A DNA stretch of 64,000 nucleotides from CAYRNY01 sp964425755 (GTDB lineage: Bacteria; Chloroflexota; Anaerolineae; Aggregatilineales; Aggregatilineaceae): the NCBI GenBank assembly GCA_964425755.1, contig CAYRNY010000013.1, positions 1-64,000 on the forward strand, written 5' to 3'. Positions 39,907-48,347 of this stretch are shown here, in pieces. Position 1 is the stretch's first letter, and the number at the start of each line of letters is the position of its first letter. A program made the position numbers and the translations under genes. The notes beneath the pieces are model-generated. The model worked only from the letters and a program-made list of their open reading frames with translations, searched no databases and was not told the DNA's origin.

Positions 39907-40485
39907 TTAGCTCTGCCAGCGCGGGTTAGGGACCAGTGTCGCGCCGCCATCCCGCGCGACCATGATCTGCGCGAAGCCACGTTCCGCGATGGTCTTGTAG
40001 TCGTACCCGGCATCGGCGGGGAAAACGGCCAGGAACGCGAAATTCGTCGTGCCGGTGTTGATCGTGCGGTGGCCCCAGTAGGGTGGCACGTACGCGGCGG
40101 TGCCCGGCGTGATGCGTTGCGCGTTGACCGTGCCTTCCGGCGTCTGCAGCAGCAGGTAGCCTTCGCCCTGCAGCCCGAAGTAGACCTCGGCGCGGTCCCC
40201 TTTGGCGTGGTAGTGGCCTTTGGTCATGAAGAACTCGTCGCCCACGCGCCCGGGGCGAATCACGGTCGTGGAGTAGAGCAGTTGTCCTTCCGTGTGCGGG
40301 TTTTGCGTCGCCTCATAGACTTCGTAGATCAGCGGGTTTTCTTCCAAAAGGGCGGCTTCCGCCGCCGCGTCAGCGTACAGCCCCTGCATATCGCTCAGGC
40401 GGCGTTCGACCACCTTTGGAGCGGCGGGAATGGTGCCCTTCTGCAGGTCAACGGCGATCGAAAAGGGGAGCATATAGTCAGTCAT
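39907..40485 (-). CDS. pgiA: Cupin-type glucose-6-phosphate isomerase
   Basis: The 192-residue protein matches the metal-dependent, archaeal-type phosphoglucose isomerase, unrelated to classical Pgi. The cupin metal site is HYHAKGDRAEVYFGLQGEG (two His and one Glu, about 95-113), with the final His in PPYWGHRTINTG (about 150). It interconverts glucose-6- and fructose-6-phosphate in thermophilic archaea and some bacteria, and paralogues act on other aldose phosphates. It overlaps the dehydrogenase gene by eight bases. In this operon it may isomerise the imported sugar phosphate. Confidence 0.85.
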   Translation of the reverse strand: MTDYMLPFSIAVDLQKGTIPAAPKVVERRLSDMQGLYADAAAEAALLEENPLIYEVYEATQNPHTEGQLLYSTTVIRPGRVGDEFFMTKGHYHAKGDRAEVYFGLQGEGYLLLQTPEGTVNAQRITPGTAAYVPPYWGHRTINTGTTNFAFLAVFPADAGYDYKTIAERGFAQIMVARDGGATLVPNPRWQS

Positions 40486-41449
40486 TGCGGCGCACCTTCA
40501 GAGCCTCAGGGTTCAAGATGTGTTCGCATGGCTCGCCGCGCAGCACGGCGACGAGATTTTGGGCAGCGAGCAGCGCCATGCGTGCGACCGATTCGCGCGT
40601 CGTGCCGGCCATGTGCATCGTGGGGATGAAGTTGTCCAGCGTCAGCAACGGGTTGCCTTCCGGCGGTTCGTCGCGAAACACATCGCTCGCTGCGCCGCCG
40701 AGCTTACCGGATGTCAGCGCTTCATACAGCGCGGCCTCGTCGACCAGTTCGCCGCGCGCGGTGTTGACCAGGTAGGCCCCGTCGCGCATGTCCGAGAGGC
40801 GTTGGGCGTTGATGAAATCGCGCGTTTCGGGCGTGGCCGGTAAATGCAGCGTGATGACGTGCGCTTCGGCCAGCAGCACGTCGAGTGACACCAGTTCGGC
40901 GTGTTCGGCGGACGTGACGTAAGGGTCGTAAGCCAGCACGCGCATGCCCAGCGCGTGCGCCCGCCAGGTGACTTCGTGCCCGATCTTGCCCAGCCCGATG
41001 ATGCCGAGCGTCTTTCCGGTGAGTTCCCACCCGCGCACACGCTCGAAACGTCCGTTCCAGGCGCGGTGTGCCACCTGCGGAATGCTACGCGCCAGGCTGA
41101 ACATCAGCCCGAGTGCCAGCTCGGCGACGGCGACCTGGTTCACGCCGGGGGTGTTGGTCACGGCGATGCCGCGTCGTGTCGCCGCCGGGATGTCGACTCT
41201 GTCCACGCCGGTGCCGTAACGCGAGATGACCTTTAAGCTGTCCGCCGCCGCGATCACCGTAGCGCTGCAGTGATCCAGCCCCAGGATCACGCCGTCATAA
41301 CCGGGGATGAGGGCCGCCAAGTCTGTTTCGGAGTAAGGATGGTCGGGGGGGCGCAGGTCGATTTCGCAGTCATTATCGCGCAGGTAGGCGTGATGCGGAC
41401 CGTCGGACCTGCAAAACGAACGCGCCGTAGCCAGGATATGGTAAGCCAT
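40478..41449 (-). CDS. D-2-hydroxyacid dehydrogenase
   Basis: The 323-residue enzyme has the split catalytic domain and the central NAD domain with GLGKIGHEVTWRAHALG (about 145-160). The Arg in VNTARGELVD, the Glu in RDEPPEGNPLL and the His in PTMHMAGTT (about 283) complete the active site. It resembles phosphoglycerate dehydrogenase and glyoxylate/hydroxypyruvate or 2-ketogluconate reductases. It lacks the C-terminal ACT domain of SerA, so a catabolic 2-keto-acid reductase is more likely than serine synthesis. It is the first gene of the minus-strand sugar operon, under the promoter at 41.5 kb. Confidence 0.87.
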   Translation of the reverse strand: MAYHILATARSFCRSDGPHHAYLRDNDCEIDLRPPDHPYSETDLAALIPGYDGVILGLDHCSATVIAAADSLKVISRYGTGVDRVDIPAATRRGIAVTNTPGVNQVAVAELALGLMFSLARSIPQVAHRAWNGRFERVRGWELTGKTLGIIGLGKIGHEVTWRAHALGMRVLAYDPYVTSAEHAELVSLDVLLAEAHVITLHLPATPETRDFINAQRLSDMRDGAYLVNTARGELVDEAALYEALTSGKLGGAASDVFRDEPPEGNPLLTLDNFIPTMHMAGTTRESVARMALLAAQNLVAVLRGEPCEHILNPEALKVRRND

Positions 41450-41487
41450 GATTGCCTCTCTTTGTCACCAACCGCCTCTGGGTTGAA

Positions 41488-41517
41488 TTGACGTGACAGA
41501 AGGTTTTCTCGTATAAT
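41488..41517 (+). promoter_or_regulatory. Promoter of the gntR regulator gene
   Basis: TTGACG at 41488-41493, an 18-base spacer and a consensus TATAAT at 41512-41517. Transcription should start near 41524, just before the inverted repeat at 41531. Confidence 0.7.
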
Positions 41518-41542
41518 ACCAGTAGATAAGCTGTAATGACAA
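41513..41542 (-). promoter_or_regulatory. Promoter of the minus-strand sugar operon
   Basis: On the minus strand TTGTCA (41542-41537), an 18-base spacer and TATTAT (41518-41513). The -35 box is the centre of the palindromic operator, and the -10 box overlaps the -10 of the opposite promoter by five bases. Confidence 0.65.
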
Positions 41543-41550
41543 GATTACAG
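41531..41550. promoter_or_regulatory. GntR-type operator between divergent operons
   Basis: CTGTAAT and ATTACAG form a perfect 7-bp inverted repeat with a six-base spacer. The site covers the -35 box of the minus promoter and the start region of the plus promoter. The GntR protein encoded 33 bases downstream is the obvious ligand. Confidence 0.65.
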
Positions 41551-41582
41551 GATGACAGATTTCGCAGTGAGTGGGACGGATC

Positions 41583-42419
41583 GTGAGTTTCAACGTCGAC
41601 CGCGAGAGCGGTATCCCGTATTACATCCAGGTTCGCGACGCGATTCTGGCACGTGTGCGGGCCGGTGTATGGAAAAGCGGGGATCAACTGCCGAGCGAGC
41701 CTAAACTCTGCGAGTATTTCGGGGTCAGCCGTACCGTCATCCGGCACGCGCTAGATACCCTGGCTGTGCAGGGCGTGATTCGCCGCGAAAAGGGTAGCGG
41801 TACATTCATCGCCGAACCCAAGATCACCGAACGCCTGGTGCAAAAGCTGACGGGTTTCTACCATGATATGGTGGAGCAGGGATATACCCTGACCACGGAT
41901 GTGCTCAAGCAGGCGGTCGTTCCGGCGGATAGCGAGATCGCGGCACAACTGCACCTGAAACCCGAGACGCCTGTGATCGAGATCGAACGACTCCGGGCGG
42001 TGGATTCAACGCCGATCCAGCACGTCACGACGTACATCCCACTCGAACTGTGTGAGGCATTGGTCGATGCCGACCTGCGCAACCAGTCGCTGTATGCGTT
42101 TCTCGACGAGCAGTGTGGGTTGATGATCGCGCGGGGACACCGTGTTATCGAGGCTGTGCCCGCCGACAAGCGCATCGCCTCAATGCTGGATATCGCGCCA
42201 GGCGCGCCGTTGATCCGCCTGGTCAGCGTCAGTTATCTGGAGGATGGCACGCCGGTGGAGTTCTATCGCGCGTTGCATCGCGGCGACCGCACGCGGTTCG
42301 AAGTCGAGTTGTTTCGAACGCGTACGTTCGCCTCTGCTGACACCGCGCTCAGCGAGATCGTGGACGAGCAGACTCCCGGCAGTGGCGGCTCGCTTCGTTT
42401 TGACAACAGCTTGACGTGA
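41583..42419 (+). CDS. GntR-family (HutC subfamily) transcriptional regulator
   Basis: The 278-residue protein has an N-terminal winged helix-turn-helix (IPYYIQVRDAILARVRAG, then LPSEPKLCEYFGVSRTVIRHAL, about residues 10-70, with RREKGSGTFI). A UTRA effector domain follows (about 90-265), the HutC/FarR layout that binds sugars, sugar phosphates or amino acids. A GTG start at 41583 with an upstream GGGACGGA is preferred; GTG at 41571 would add four residues and has no ribosome site. It probably represses both divergent sugar operons and itself through the palindrome at 41531-41550, released by a pathway intermediate. Confidence 0.88.
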   Translation: MSFNVDRESGIPYYIQVRDAILARVRAGVWKSGDQLPSEPKLCEYFGVSRTVIRHALDTLAVQGVIRREKGSGTFIAEPKITERLVQKLTGFYHDMVEQGYTLTTDVLKQAVVPADSEIAAQLHLKPETPVIEIERLRAVDSTPIQHVTTYIPLELCEALVDADLRNQSLYAFLDEQCGLMIARGHRVIEAVPADKRIASMLDIAPGAPLIRLVSVSYLEDGTPVEFYRALHRGDRTRFEVELFRTRTFASADTALSEIVDEQTPGSGGSLRFDNSLT

Positions 42420-42737
42420 TATAGTAAAGTTTAGATGAGCGATTGCATGGTCTTGGCAGTCTGTTATTTTAGTCATAAGATATGAATAGGCATTGCTTTG
42501 TCCCTTATCCATGTATCCCGTGTTGTTGTGCGTTGTTGCGCGACGCTATGACGTCAATCCTGACATTTCCGGATCGATGTTTTTTCCGTCATGTTTATAA
42601 TGATTCAGTGGTTTCTGAGCAGTGAAAGGAGTGCTATGCCTACATAGCCAGAAATTCGTTCAGGTCCGTATCCGTAGATTGATACTCTCTAGCGCATCGT
42701 ACGTATCGTGAGTAAATAATTTCGGAGGAACATTACA
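42420..42737 (+). other. Leader region upstream of the ABC importer
   Basis: This interval holds no gene of normal size. A TATAAT box at 42596-42601 could serve a promoter for the binding-protein gene, but no good -35 lies at the right distance. A ribosome site (AAAGGAG) followed by the three-codon frame ATG CCT ACA TAG occurs near 42627-42647. A GGAGG site precedes the binding-protein ATG. No copy of the CTGTAAT palindrome is present here. Confidence 0.4.
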
Positions 42738-44225
42738 ATGAAAAAGCTGTTGGTTTTGCTGCTGGTTGCAGCCCTGGCCGTTGCACTGGTGCCCGGCGCG
42801 ATGGCCCAAGACGGCGACAAGCCGTTTGAAGGGATCACGGTCGTGGTCGGCACGCAGGCTGGCGCGACGATCGGTGGCCCGATCGAGACATTCGGCGCAT
42901 CCTGGGTTGAAGAAACCGGGGCCGAAATCCAGCTCCAGCGTTTCGCGTTTGGCGAGTTGTTCGAGAAGCTGATCACCGCCTACGAGACCGGAGCAGGGAC
43001 CTTTGATATGATCGCCATCCCGGCTGGCTGGGCGGGTGACTTCATGGCGGCTGGCTATCTTGAGCCGATGCCGGACTACGCCAAGGACCTGCTTGACTGG
43101 GACGACATCCTGCCGCTGTACCGCGAGCGCATCCTGGCCTGGGGCGACACGGTCTACGCCTACCCCTATGACGGCGACTTCCACATGCTGTACTACCGCA
43201 AAGACCTTATGAACAACGAGGAATACGCGGCGGAGTTCGAAGAACAGTACGGCTACCCGCTGGATGAGCCGGTCACGTGGGATCAGTATATGGACATCGC
43301 TGAGTACTTCAACGGCAAGGTTGTTGAAACCGCTGGTGTCGAGGCCCCGATCTACGGCACGCTGGAAGCGCAGAAACGTAATGCTCAGGCGTACTTCCTC
43401 TTCCCCACGCACGCTGCCGGTTACGCCAAGATCCCCGGCAACCCGTGCTTCTTCTTCAGCTGCGAAGACATGACCCCGCAGGTCAACAACCCGGGGTGGG
43501 TCCGCGCGCTGGAAGACTGGATCGCGATCCAGGACTATGGCCCGCCTGAGATGATCAACTACGATGTGGCGGACACGCGCGACATCTTCCCGGCGGGCGT
43601 GTCGATGTTCAACATCGACTGGGCGGACGTTGGCCCGATCTCGCAGGACCCCGAGAACTCGCTGATCACGGACAGCACAGGCTTTGCTGTACTGCCCGGC
43701 GGTTCCGAATACTGGGACTACGAGCAGGGCGAGTGGGTGACGCCTGAAGAGGGCGCGAATGTTGCCCCGTTCCTGGCCTTCGGTGGCTGGGTGATCGCCG
43801 TGTCGGCGGACAGCGACGTGAAGGAAGCCGCGATCGACCTGGCGATTCACATGACCAACAAGGACATGGTCGCGGTGCTGGCGACGACGCCACAGACCGG
43901 GATCAACCCGTCCCGCTTCAGCCAGCTTGAGTCCACCGAACTGTGGGTCCAGTCCGGGTTCGACGAGGAAAGCGCCGAGGACTACCTCGACGCGATGCTC
44001 AACACGCAGAACCACCCGAACGCGGTGCTTGACCTGCGCATTACCGGCACGGCTGCGTACCAGTCGGCGCTGGATGCCGAGCTCGCACGCGCGCTCGCCG
44101 GCGAGATCAGCGCGCAACGGGCGCTGGACAATGTCGCCGAGGAGTGGGAAAACATCACCAACCGGCTGGGCCGCGATGCACAGCTCCAGCAGTACCGTGA
44201 TGCTGTTGGCTACCAGGGCGAGTAA
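42738..44225 (+). CDS. ABC transporter extracellular sugar-binding protein
   Basis: The 495-residue protein has a Sec signal peptide (MKKLLVLLLVAALAVALVPGAMA, cleavage about residue 24, no lipobox Cys). Its fold is that of bacterial family 1 solute-binding proteins, with PYDGDFHMLYYRKDLM in the hinge region, a characteristic block for sugar binders. Without a lipid anchor it may be retained by another means. High expression is suggested by its first position and by the hairpin that follows. It delivers a carbohydrate to the two permeases encoded next; the sugar is not known. Confidence 0.9.
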   Translation: MKKLLVLLLVAALAVALVPGAMAQDGDKPFEGITVVVGTQAGATIGGPIETFGASWVEETGAEIQLQRFAFGELFEKLITAYETGAGTFDMIAIPAGWAGDFMAAGYLEPMPDYAKDLLDWDDILPLYRERILAWGDTVYAYPYDGDFHMLYYRKDLMNNEEYAAEFEEQYGYPLDEPVTWDQYMDIAEYFNGKVVETAGVEAPIYGTLEAQKRNAQAYFLFPTHAAGYAKIPGNPCFFFSCEDMTPQVNNPGWVRALEDWIAIQDYGPPEMINYDVADTRDIFPAGVSMFNIDWADVGPISQDPENSLITDSTGFAVLPGGSEYWDYEQGEWVTPEEGANVAPFLAFGGWVIAVSADSDVKEAAIDLAIHMTNKDMVAVLATTPQTGINPSRFSQLESTELWVQSGFDEESAEDYLDAMLNTQNHPNAVLDLRITGTAAYQSALDAELARALAGEISAQRALDNVAEEWENITNRLGRDAQLQQYRDAVGYQGE

Positions 44226-44255
44226 ACCCTCGCTGGTGGTGAGTTGATATAAGCT

Positions 44256-44290
44256 AAGCGCGACATCGCCCGCGCGGAGATGTCGCGCTT
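44256..44290. other. Intercistronic stem-loop between binding protein and permeases
   Basis: A perfect 12-bp stem (AAGCGCGACATC / GATGTCGCGCTT, 11-base loop) lies 31 bases after the binding-protein stop. It has no T-run. In many ABC operons such a structure protects the upstream mRNA and lowers permease expression. Confidence 0.6.
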
Positions 44291-44343
44291 CTGCATATCG
44301 TTGCCACGAAGAACTACAGTCTAATAACTGAGGAGAATGTATC

Positions 44344-45381
44344 GTGGAATCCGCCCAAGCTCAGCCCGTTACACGTGTGACTGTTACGGAAACTGGCACC
44401 CGTGAAGACCGGATCATGAAACGGGTGTTCCTGTGGCCGGCCGTCATTATCATCCTGGCAATGACTTTGTTTCCGCTGTTGTGGGCGCTCGGTATCAGCT
44501 TCACCGATATTCAACGCGGCGGCTCGACGACGCAGCGTGAGGCCGCAACCCGATACGGGCCGGAAGACGCTGGCGGCCATGGTTTCCTGGGGGTTTTTAA
44601 CTGGAGTCTGACAGGCGATAACTACACGCGCGTGTTTGAAGATGACCGTCTATGGAAGGTTGCGCGCAATACGCTGTATTACGTTATTGTCGGGGTTTCA
44701 GCCGAGTATGTGCTCGCTTTTATACTCGCAATCGTACTCAATCAAAGCATCGTCGGCAGACCGTTTTTTAGAGTCCTCTTTATGCTGCCGATGATGATGA
44801 TGCCGGTCGCTGTCGGGTATACCGGGCGTATGTTGTTCCAGTCGTCGTTTAGCTCCCCCATTCCCGACCTGTTACGCCGGCTCGATGCGCAGCTTGAAGT
44901 GTTACCTGTGATTGGGGAACGCATTAACCTGATTATTCCCTGGATCGCTGAAGGTCAGTGGGCGCGTATCACGCTGATGATCATCAGCACGTGGCAGTGG
45001 ACGCCGTTCATCATGATCGTGCTGCTGTCGGCGATGCAAGGCATTCCCGATGAAGTGTACGAGGCCGCCCGCGTGGATGGCGCGAACGCGTTCCAGATGT
45101 TCTGGCGTATCACGTTCCCGCTGATGCTGCCGGTGTCGATCACGATGGTGCTGATACGATCGCTGGAGATGTTCAAGATTATTGACTTCATCGTGGTGGT
45201 GACGGGGGGCGGGCCTGGCTCGTCAACCGAGTCCTTGACGATGTTCGTGTACGAAAAAGCACTTACCGCCGGAGACTACAGTTATGCCTCGGCGGTTGCA
45301 TTTGTCTTCCTGGTGATCGTGATCGTCTACGCTACGCTGTTCCTGTCCATCACGCGCCGTTTCGCGCCGCAGATTAATTAG
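44344..45381 (+). CDS. ABC sugar transporter permease (MalF-type)
   Basis: The 345-residue inner-membrane protein has six predicted helices and the ATPase-contact EAA loop, EVYEAARVDGANAFQMFWRI, near residue 240. A GTG start is used, with GAGGAG nine bases upstream. An insertion of about 60 polar residues between the first and second helices (SFTDIQRGGSTTQRE onward) is larger than usual. It pairs with the next permease. No ATPase gene lies in the cluster, so a shared MsmX-type ATPase is expected. Confidence 0.9.
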   Translation: MESAQAQPVTRVTVTETGTREDRIMKRVFLWPAVIIILAMTLFPLLWALGISFTDIQRGGSTTQREAATRYGPEDAGGHGFLGVFNWSLTGDNYTRVFEDDRLWKVARNTLYYVIVGVSAEYVLAFILAIVLNQSIVGRPFFRVLFMLPMMMMPVAVGYTGRMLFQSSFSSPIPDLLRRLDAQLEVLPVIGERINLIIPWIAEGQWARITLMIISTWQWTPFIMIVLLSAMQGIPDEVYEAARVDGANAFQMFWRITFPLMLPVSITMVLIRSLEMFKIIDFIVVVTGGGPGSSTESLTMFVYEKALTAGDYSYASAVAFVFLVIVIVYATLFLSITRRFAPQIN

Positions 45382-45404
45382 CGTAGAAGGGGAGAAAAAC
45401 ACTC

Positions 45405-46343
45405 ATGCGACGCCCGCTATGGCAACTCATTTTCACCTACGCGATCCTGATATTCTGGAGCATCGTCGTCATATTCCCCTTTTACTGGTTGATCACGACA
45501 TCGTTCAAAAGGCCCCTGGACGTGACGCGTATCCCTAAATATTACGCTTGCGAACCAACCGACCAGGCGAACGTGAACTACCTGTGGGCGGGGCCATTAA
45601 CCAATGTGCTGAAAATTGAACGCACTAACCAGTATTGCTTTGAGCCGACAACACGCTGGTGGAACCAGCTTCTGACGACCGAGCGGAAAGATACGTTTCG
45701 CCATATCCGGAACAGCGCCATTGCTGCAACCGGCAGCACGATTCTGGCCGTCATTATCGGCTCGATGGCGGGCTATGGCCTGTCGCGGTTCAGCTATCGC
45801 TGGCGCTTTTTTGGCTGGCGCAACGATTCGATCGCGTTCTGGATCATCTCGCAGCGTTTTCTGCCGCCTGCGGTGTTTATCGTGCCGTATTCAATCCTGT
45901 ACGTCAATCTAAATTTGATTGACACCTGGCGCGGGTTGATCCTGATCTACACCGTGTTCAACCTGCCCTTCACCACGTGGATCATGCGCGATTTCTTCGA
46001 TAGCCTGCCGATCGACCTGGAAGAGAGCGCCATGGTGGACGGGGCGACACGCTGGCAAGCGTTCTTACGCATCGTCCTGCCGTTGAGCGCGCCGGGATTG
46101 GTTTCGGTCGCGATTCTGGCCTTTATCTTCGCGTGGAACGAATATCTCTACGCGCTGATGCTGACCAATTTCGACGCGATCACGCTGCCGGTGCTCATCG
46201 TGGCACAGAACACGGCGCGCGGCGTTGACTGGTGGTATATCGCGGCGCTCTCGACGATCAGCATCACGCCGGTGATGTTGCTCGGCCTGGCGCTCCAGCG
46301 TTTCGTGGTGCGCGGCCTGGTCGCCGGCGCGGTCAAGGGCTAA
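45405..46343 (+). CDS. ABC sugar transporter permease (MalG-type)
   Basis: The 312-residue permease has six helices and the EAA loop variant DLEESAMVDGATRWQAFLRI near residue 207. Like its partner it has a periplasmic-side insertion of about 60 residues after the first helix (with YYACEPTDQAN and NQYCFEPTTRWW, which contain two Cys). The stop is 13 bases from the convergent phosphohexuloisomerase stop. It belongs with the binding protein and the MalF-type permease as one importer. Confidence 0.9.
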   Translation: MRRPLWQLIFTYAILIFWSIVVIFPFYWLITTSFKRPLDVTRIPKYYACEPTDQANVNYLWAGPLTNVLKIERTNQYCFEPTTRWWNQLLTTERKDTFRHIRNSAIAATGSTILAVIIGSMAGYGLSRFSYRWRFFGWRNDSIAFWIISQRFLPPAVFIVPYSILYVNLNLIDTWRGLILIYTVFNLPFTTWIMRDFFDSLPIDLEESAMVDGATRWQAFLRIVLPLSAPGLVSVAILAFIFAWNEYLYALMLTNFDAITLPVLIVAQNTARGVDWWYIAALSTISITPVMLLGLALQRFVVRGLVAGAVKG

Positions 46344-46356
46344 TCAACACGCCGGA

Positions 46357-46932
46357 TCATTCCAGGTTGGCGTGGCGGCTGAACATGCTGTCGGTGTCTT
46401 GACCCAGCTCGTGCATGAGCTGGACGATCAACAGGTCGAGCAGCAGCAGCAACGCTTGCTCAAACAGCGCTCCCATCGGCTGCACGGAAGCCGTGCGGTC
46501 GTAGCCTGTGGCGAGCTTGGGCGTCGAGGCTGCGATCTGCACTGTGCATGCGCAGCGGATATGGATCGGGGATTCTGGCGCGCCGGTGATGAGCGCCACG
46601 TATGCGCCGACCTCGTTCGCACGTGCAGCGTACTGTACAAGTGACGCGGTGCGCCCGGAGCCGGACCCGATCAACAGCAGGTCGCCCGGCGCGATGGCGG
46701 GGGTCGTCACGTCATCGACGACGTACGCCGGACGGCCCAGGTGCATCAGGCGCATGGCGAACGCACGCATCACCAGCCCGGAGCGCCCTTTGCCAGCGAT
46801 GAAGATCCGGGTGGCCTGCCGCAATAACGTTCTGAGGTGGGCCAGATCGTTGCTATCGACCGGGGTCAAGGCGCGGTTCAGTTCGTCCAGCAGCGCGGCG
46901 CGCAGGGTGGCGAAATCGGGTGGTGTTGTCAT
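46357..46932 (-). CDS. hxlB: 6-phospho-3-hexuloisomerase (SIS domain)
   Basis: The 191-residue protein has one SIS domain (AGKGRSGLVMRAFAMRLMHLG; SGSGRTASLV) and ends with the RHANLE tail that is characteristic of phosphohexuloisomerases. The enzyme converts D-arabino-3-hexulose-6-phosphate to fructose-6-phosphate. Its start overlaps the stop of the hexulose-phosphate synthase gene, so both enzymes of the ribulose monophosphate step are coupled. The step can fix formaldehyde or, in reverse, make ribulose-5-phosphate. Confidence 0.87.
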   Translation of the reverse strand: MTTPPDFATLRAALLDELNRALTPVDSNDLAHLRTLLRQATRIFIAGKGRSGLVMRAFAMRLMHLGRPAYVVDDVTTPAIAPGDLLLIGSGSGRTASLVQYAARANEVGAYVALITGAPESPIHIRCACTVQIAASTPKLATGYDRTASVQPMGALFEQALLLLLDLLIVQLMHELGQDTDSMFSRHANLE

Positions 46933-47564
46933 GCTGTGACCTCGTCAATTCGCTGGCGTATGGCCTGCGCGCTGGCGCCGGGATCGGGCGCGTTTGCGAT
47001 CGCGCCGCCGACCACGATCACCTTTGGCGCATGTGGCAGCAACGCGTCGAGCAAGTCCGGCCCGATGCCGCCGGCGACAGCCAGGGGCGCGTCCGGTAAT
47101 GCGGCACGCAGGTGTGCCAGGGACGCGAGCGGATTGGCGCTGCCGCCTTGCAGATCGTATGCGGTATGCACGCACAAGAGGTGCGCGCCCATGTCGAGCA
47201 GGTGGCGCGCGCGGGACAAGGGATCGGGCACGGCCATCATGTCGACCATGACCTGCCCCCCGTGGGCTTGGGCCGCTTTCACCGCACCGTGCAGCGTGGT
47301 GTCATGCGCCACGCCCAGCGCTGTGACCCAATCGGCTCCGGCCTCGAACGCGATCGCCGCTTCCTCGTAGCCTGCGTCCATGATCTTGAGGTCCGCCAGC
47401 AGGGTGAGCGTGGGATATGCCGCGCGCAATTGCCGGACGGCGTGCATGCCCTCGCGAAAGATTAGCGGCGTGCCGACCTCGGCGATGTCGATATGGGGCT
47501 GCACCGCGTCCAAAAGCGCGCGCGCTGCGACCAGCGTGCCGTCTAATGCAAGCTGTAGTTTCAT
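46929..47564 (-). CDS. hxlA: 3-hexulose-6-phosphate synthase
   Basis: The 211-residue protein belongs to the orotidine-decarboxylase superfamily. MKLQLALDG holds the first-strand Asp, EVGTPLIFREG and ADLKIMDAGYEEA carry the Glu and the Asp-x-Lys-x-x-Asp active-site set (about 60-66), and VMVDMMAV and AVAGGIGPD complete the phosphate site. It condenses formaldehyde with ribulose-5-phosphate, or runs in reverse; the related keto-gulonate-phosphate decarboxylases share these motifs, so the substrate is less than certain. Coupling to a phosphohexuloisomerase gene supports the synthase call. The ATG at 47564 begins the first barrel strand. Confidence 0.85.
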   Translation of the reverse strand: MKLQLALDGTLVAARALLDAVQPHIDIAEVGTPLIFREGMHAVRQLRAAYPTLTLLADLKIMDAGYEEAAIAFEAGADWVTALGVAHDTTLHGAVKAAQAHGGQVMVDMMAVPDPLSRARHLLDMGAHLLCVHTAYDLQGGSANPLASLAHLRAALPDAPLAVAGGIGPDLLDALLPHAPKVIVVGGAIANAPDPGASAQAIRQRIDEVTA

Positions 47565-47651
47565 GTTAAGATAGTCTCCGAAATGTGCAGAAGGCAACGT
47601 GATTAAGTATAACATGCCGGTGAATTAATCTGTGGAGAAGACGACATTCCG

Positions 47652-48284
47652 ATGGCAATCTATCTCGATTCTGCAAACCTGGAAGACGCGCGACGTGTCA
47701 AGGACTTGCGTTTTGTCGGCGCAGTGACGACCAACCCGTCGTTGATCGCCCAAACGGGCCGCCCGGGGTTGGATGTGCTCAGCGATCTGCTGGCGTTCTG
47801 GGACCGCCTGATCTTCTACCAGGTAACGGCACGCACGGTTGAGGGACGCATCCAGCAGGCGCGGGATGTGCACCGGCTGGCCCCGCACCAACTGGTGATC
47901 AAGATCCCGGCGATGCTGGAGAATCTGCCTGCCGCCAGACAACTCGCTGCTGAGGGCGTCACGATCACGCTGACCGCGGTCGCGTCCCCTGCCCAGGCGT
48001 ACCTGGCAGCGCAGGCGGGCGCGCGGTACGTGGCACCGTATGTCAATCGTATCACGCGCACGGGTGGCGACGGTGTTGCAACCGTGCGGCGCATGGTGGA
48101 CATCCTGGCCGGGACGGAAACTGAAGTTCTCGCGGCCAGCATTAAGTCAGTCGAGGAAGCGGAAGACGTGTTGCTTGCAGGTGCACAGCACATCACGGTG
48201 GGGTTGGACCTGATCGAGGCGATGGCCCGGCACCGGCTTTCGGACGAGTGGATCGCGCAATTTGATGCAGACGTGTCGGGATAG
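47652..48284 (+). CDS. Transaldolase-family aldolase (fructose-6-phosphate aldolase-like)
   Basis: The 210-residue protein is a short transaldolase-family TIM barrel. It has YLDSANLEDARR at the start, TTNPSLIAQTG, the Schiff-base Lys in VIKIPAMLENL (about 83), GVTITLTAVASPAQA and ARYVAPYVNRI. FSA-type enzymes cleave fructose-6-phosphate to dihydroxyacetone and glyceraldehyde-3-phosphate, while close relatives are true transaldolases or act on modified sugars. It diverges from the hexulose-phosphate genes and is followed 63 bases later by KDG kinase. Confidence 0.85.
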   Translation: MAIYLDSANLEDARRVKDLRFVGAVTTNPSLIAQTGRPGLDVLSDLLAFWDRLIFYQVTARTVEGRIQQARDVHRLAPHQLVIKIPAMLENLPAARQLAAEGVTITLTAVASPAQAYLAAQAGARYVAPYVNRITRTGGDGVATVRRMVDILAGTETEVLAASIKSVEEAEDVLLAGAQHITVGLDLIEAMARHRLSDEWIAQFDADVSG

Positions 48285-48347
48285 GCTGCCGCATAGCGCA
48301 GCCTGTCGCACGTTTAGTATTGTCATGGCAAGCTTAGGATAAGGGAT

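Noticed and set aside
42660..44117. A 485-codon minus-strand frame opposite the sugar-binding protein gene
   Set aside because: The plus-strand protein has a signal peptide, a ribosome site and family motifs. The antisense frame is Val/Arg/His-rich with no recognisable features.
44256..44290. Stem-loop as a full terminator between binding protein and permease genes
   Set aside because: There is no T-run after the stem and the permeases have no visible promoter of their own, so I list it as a processing or attenuation structure.
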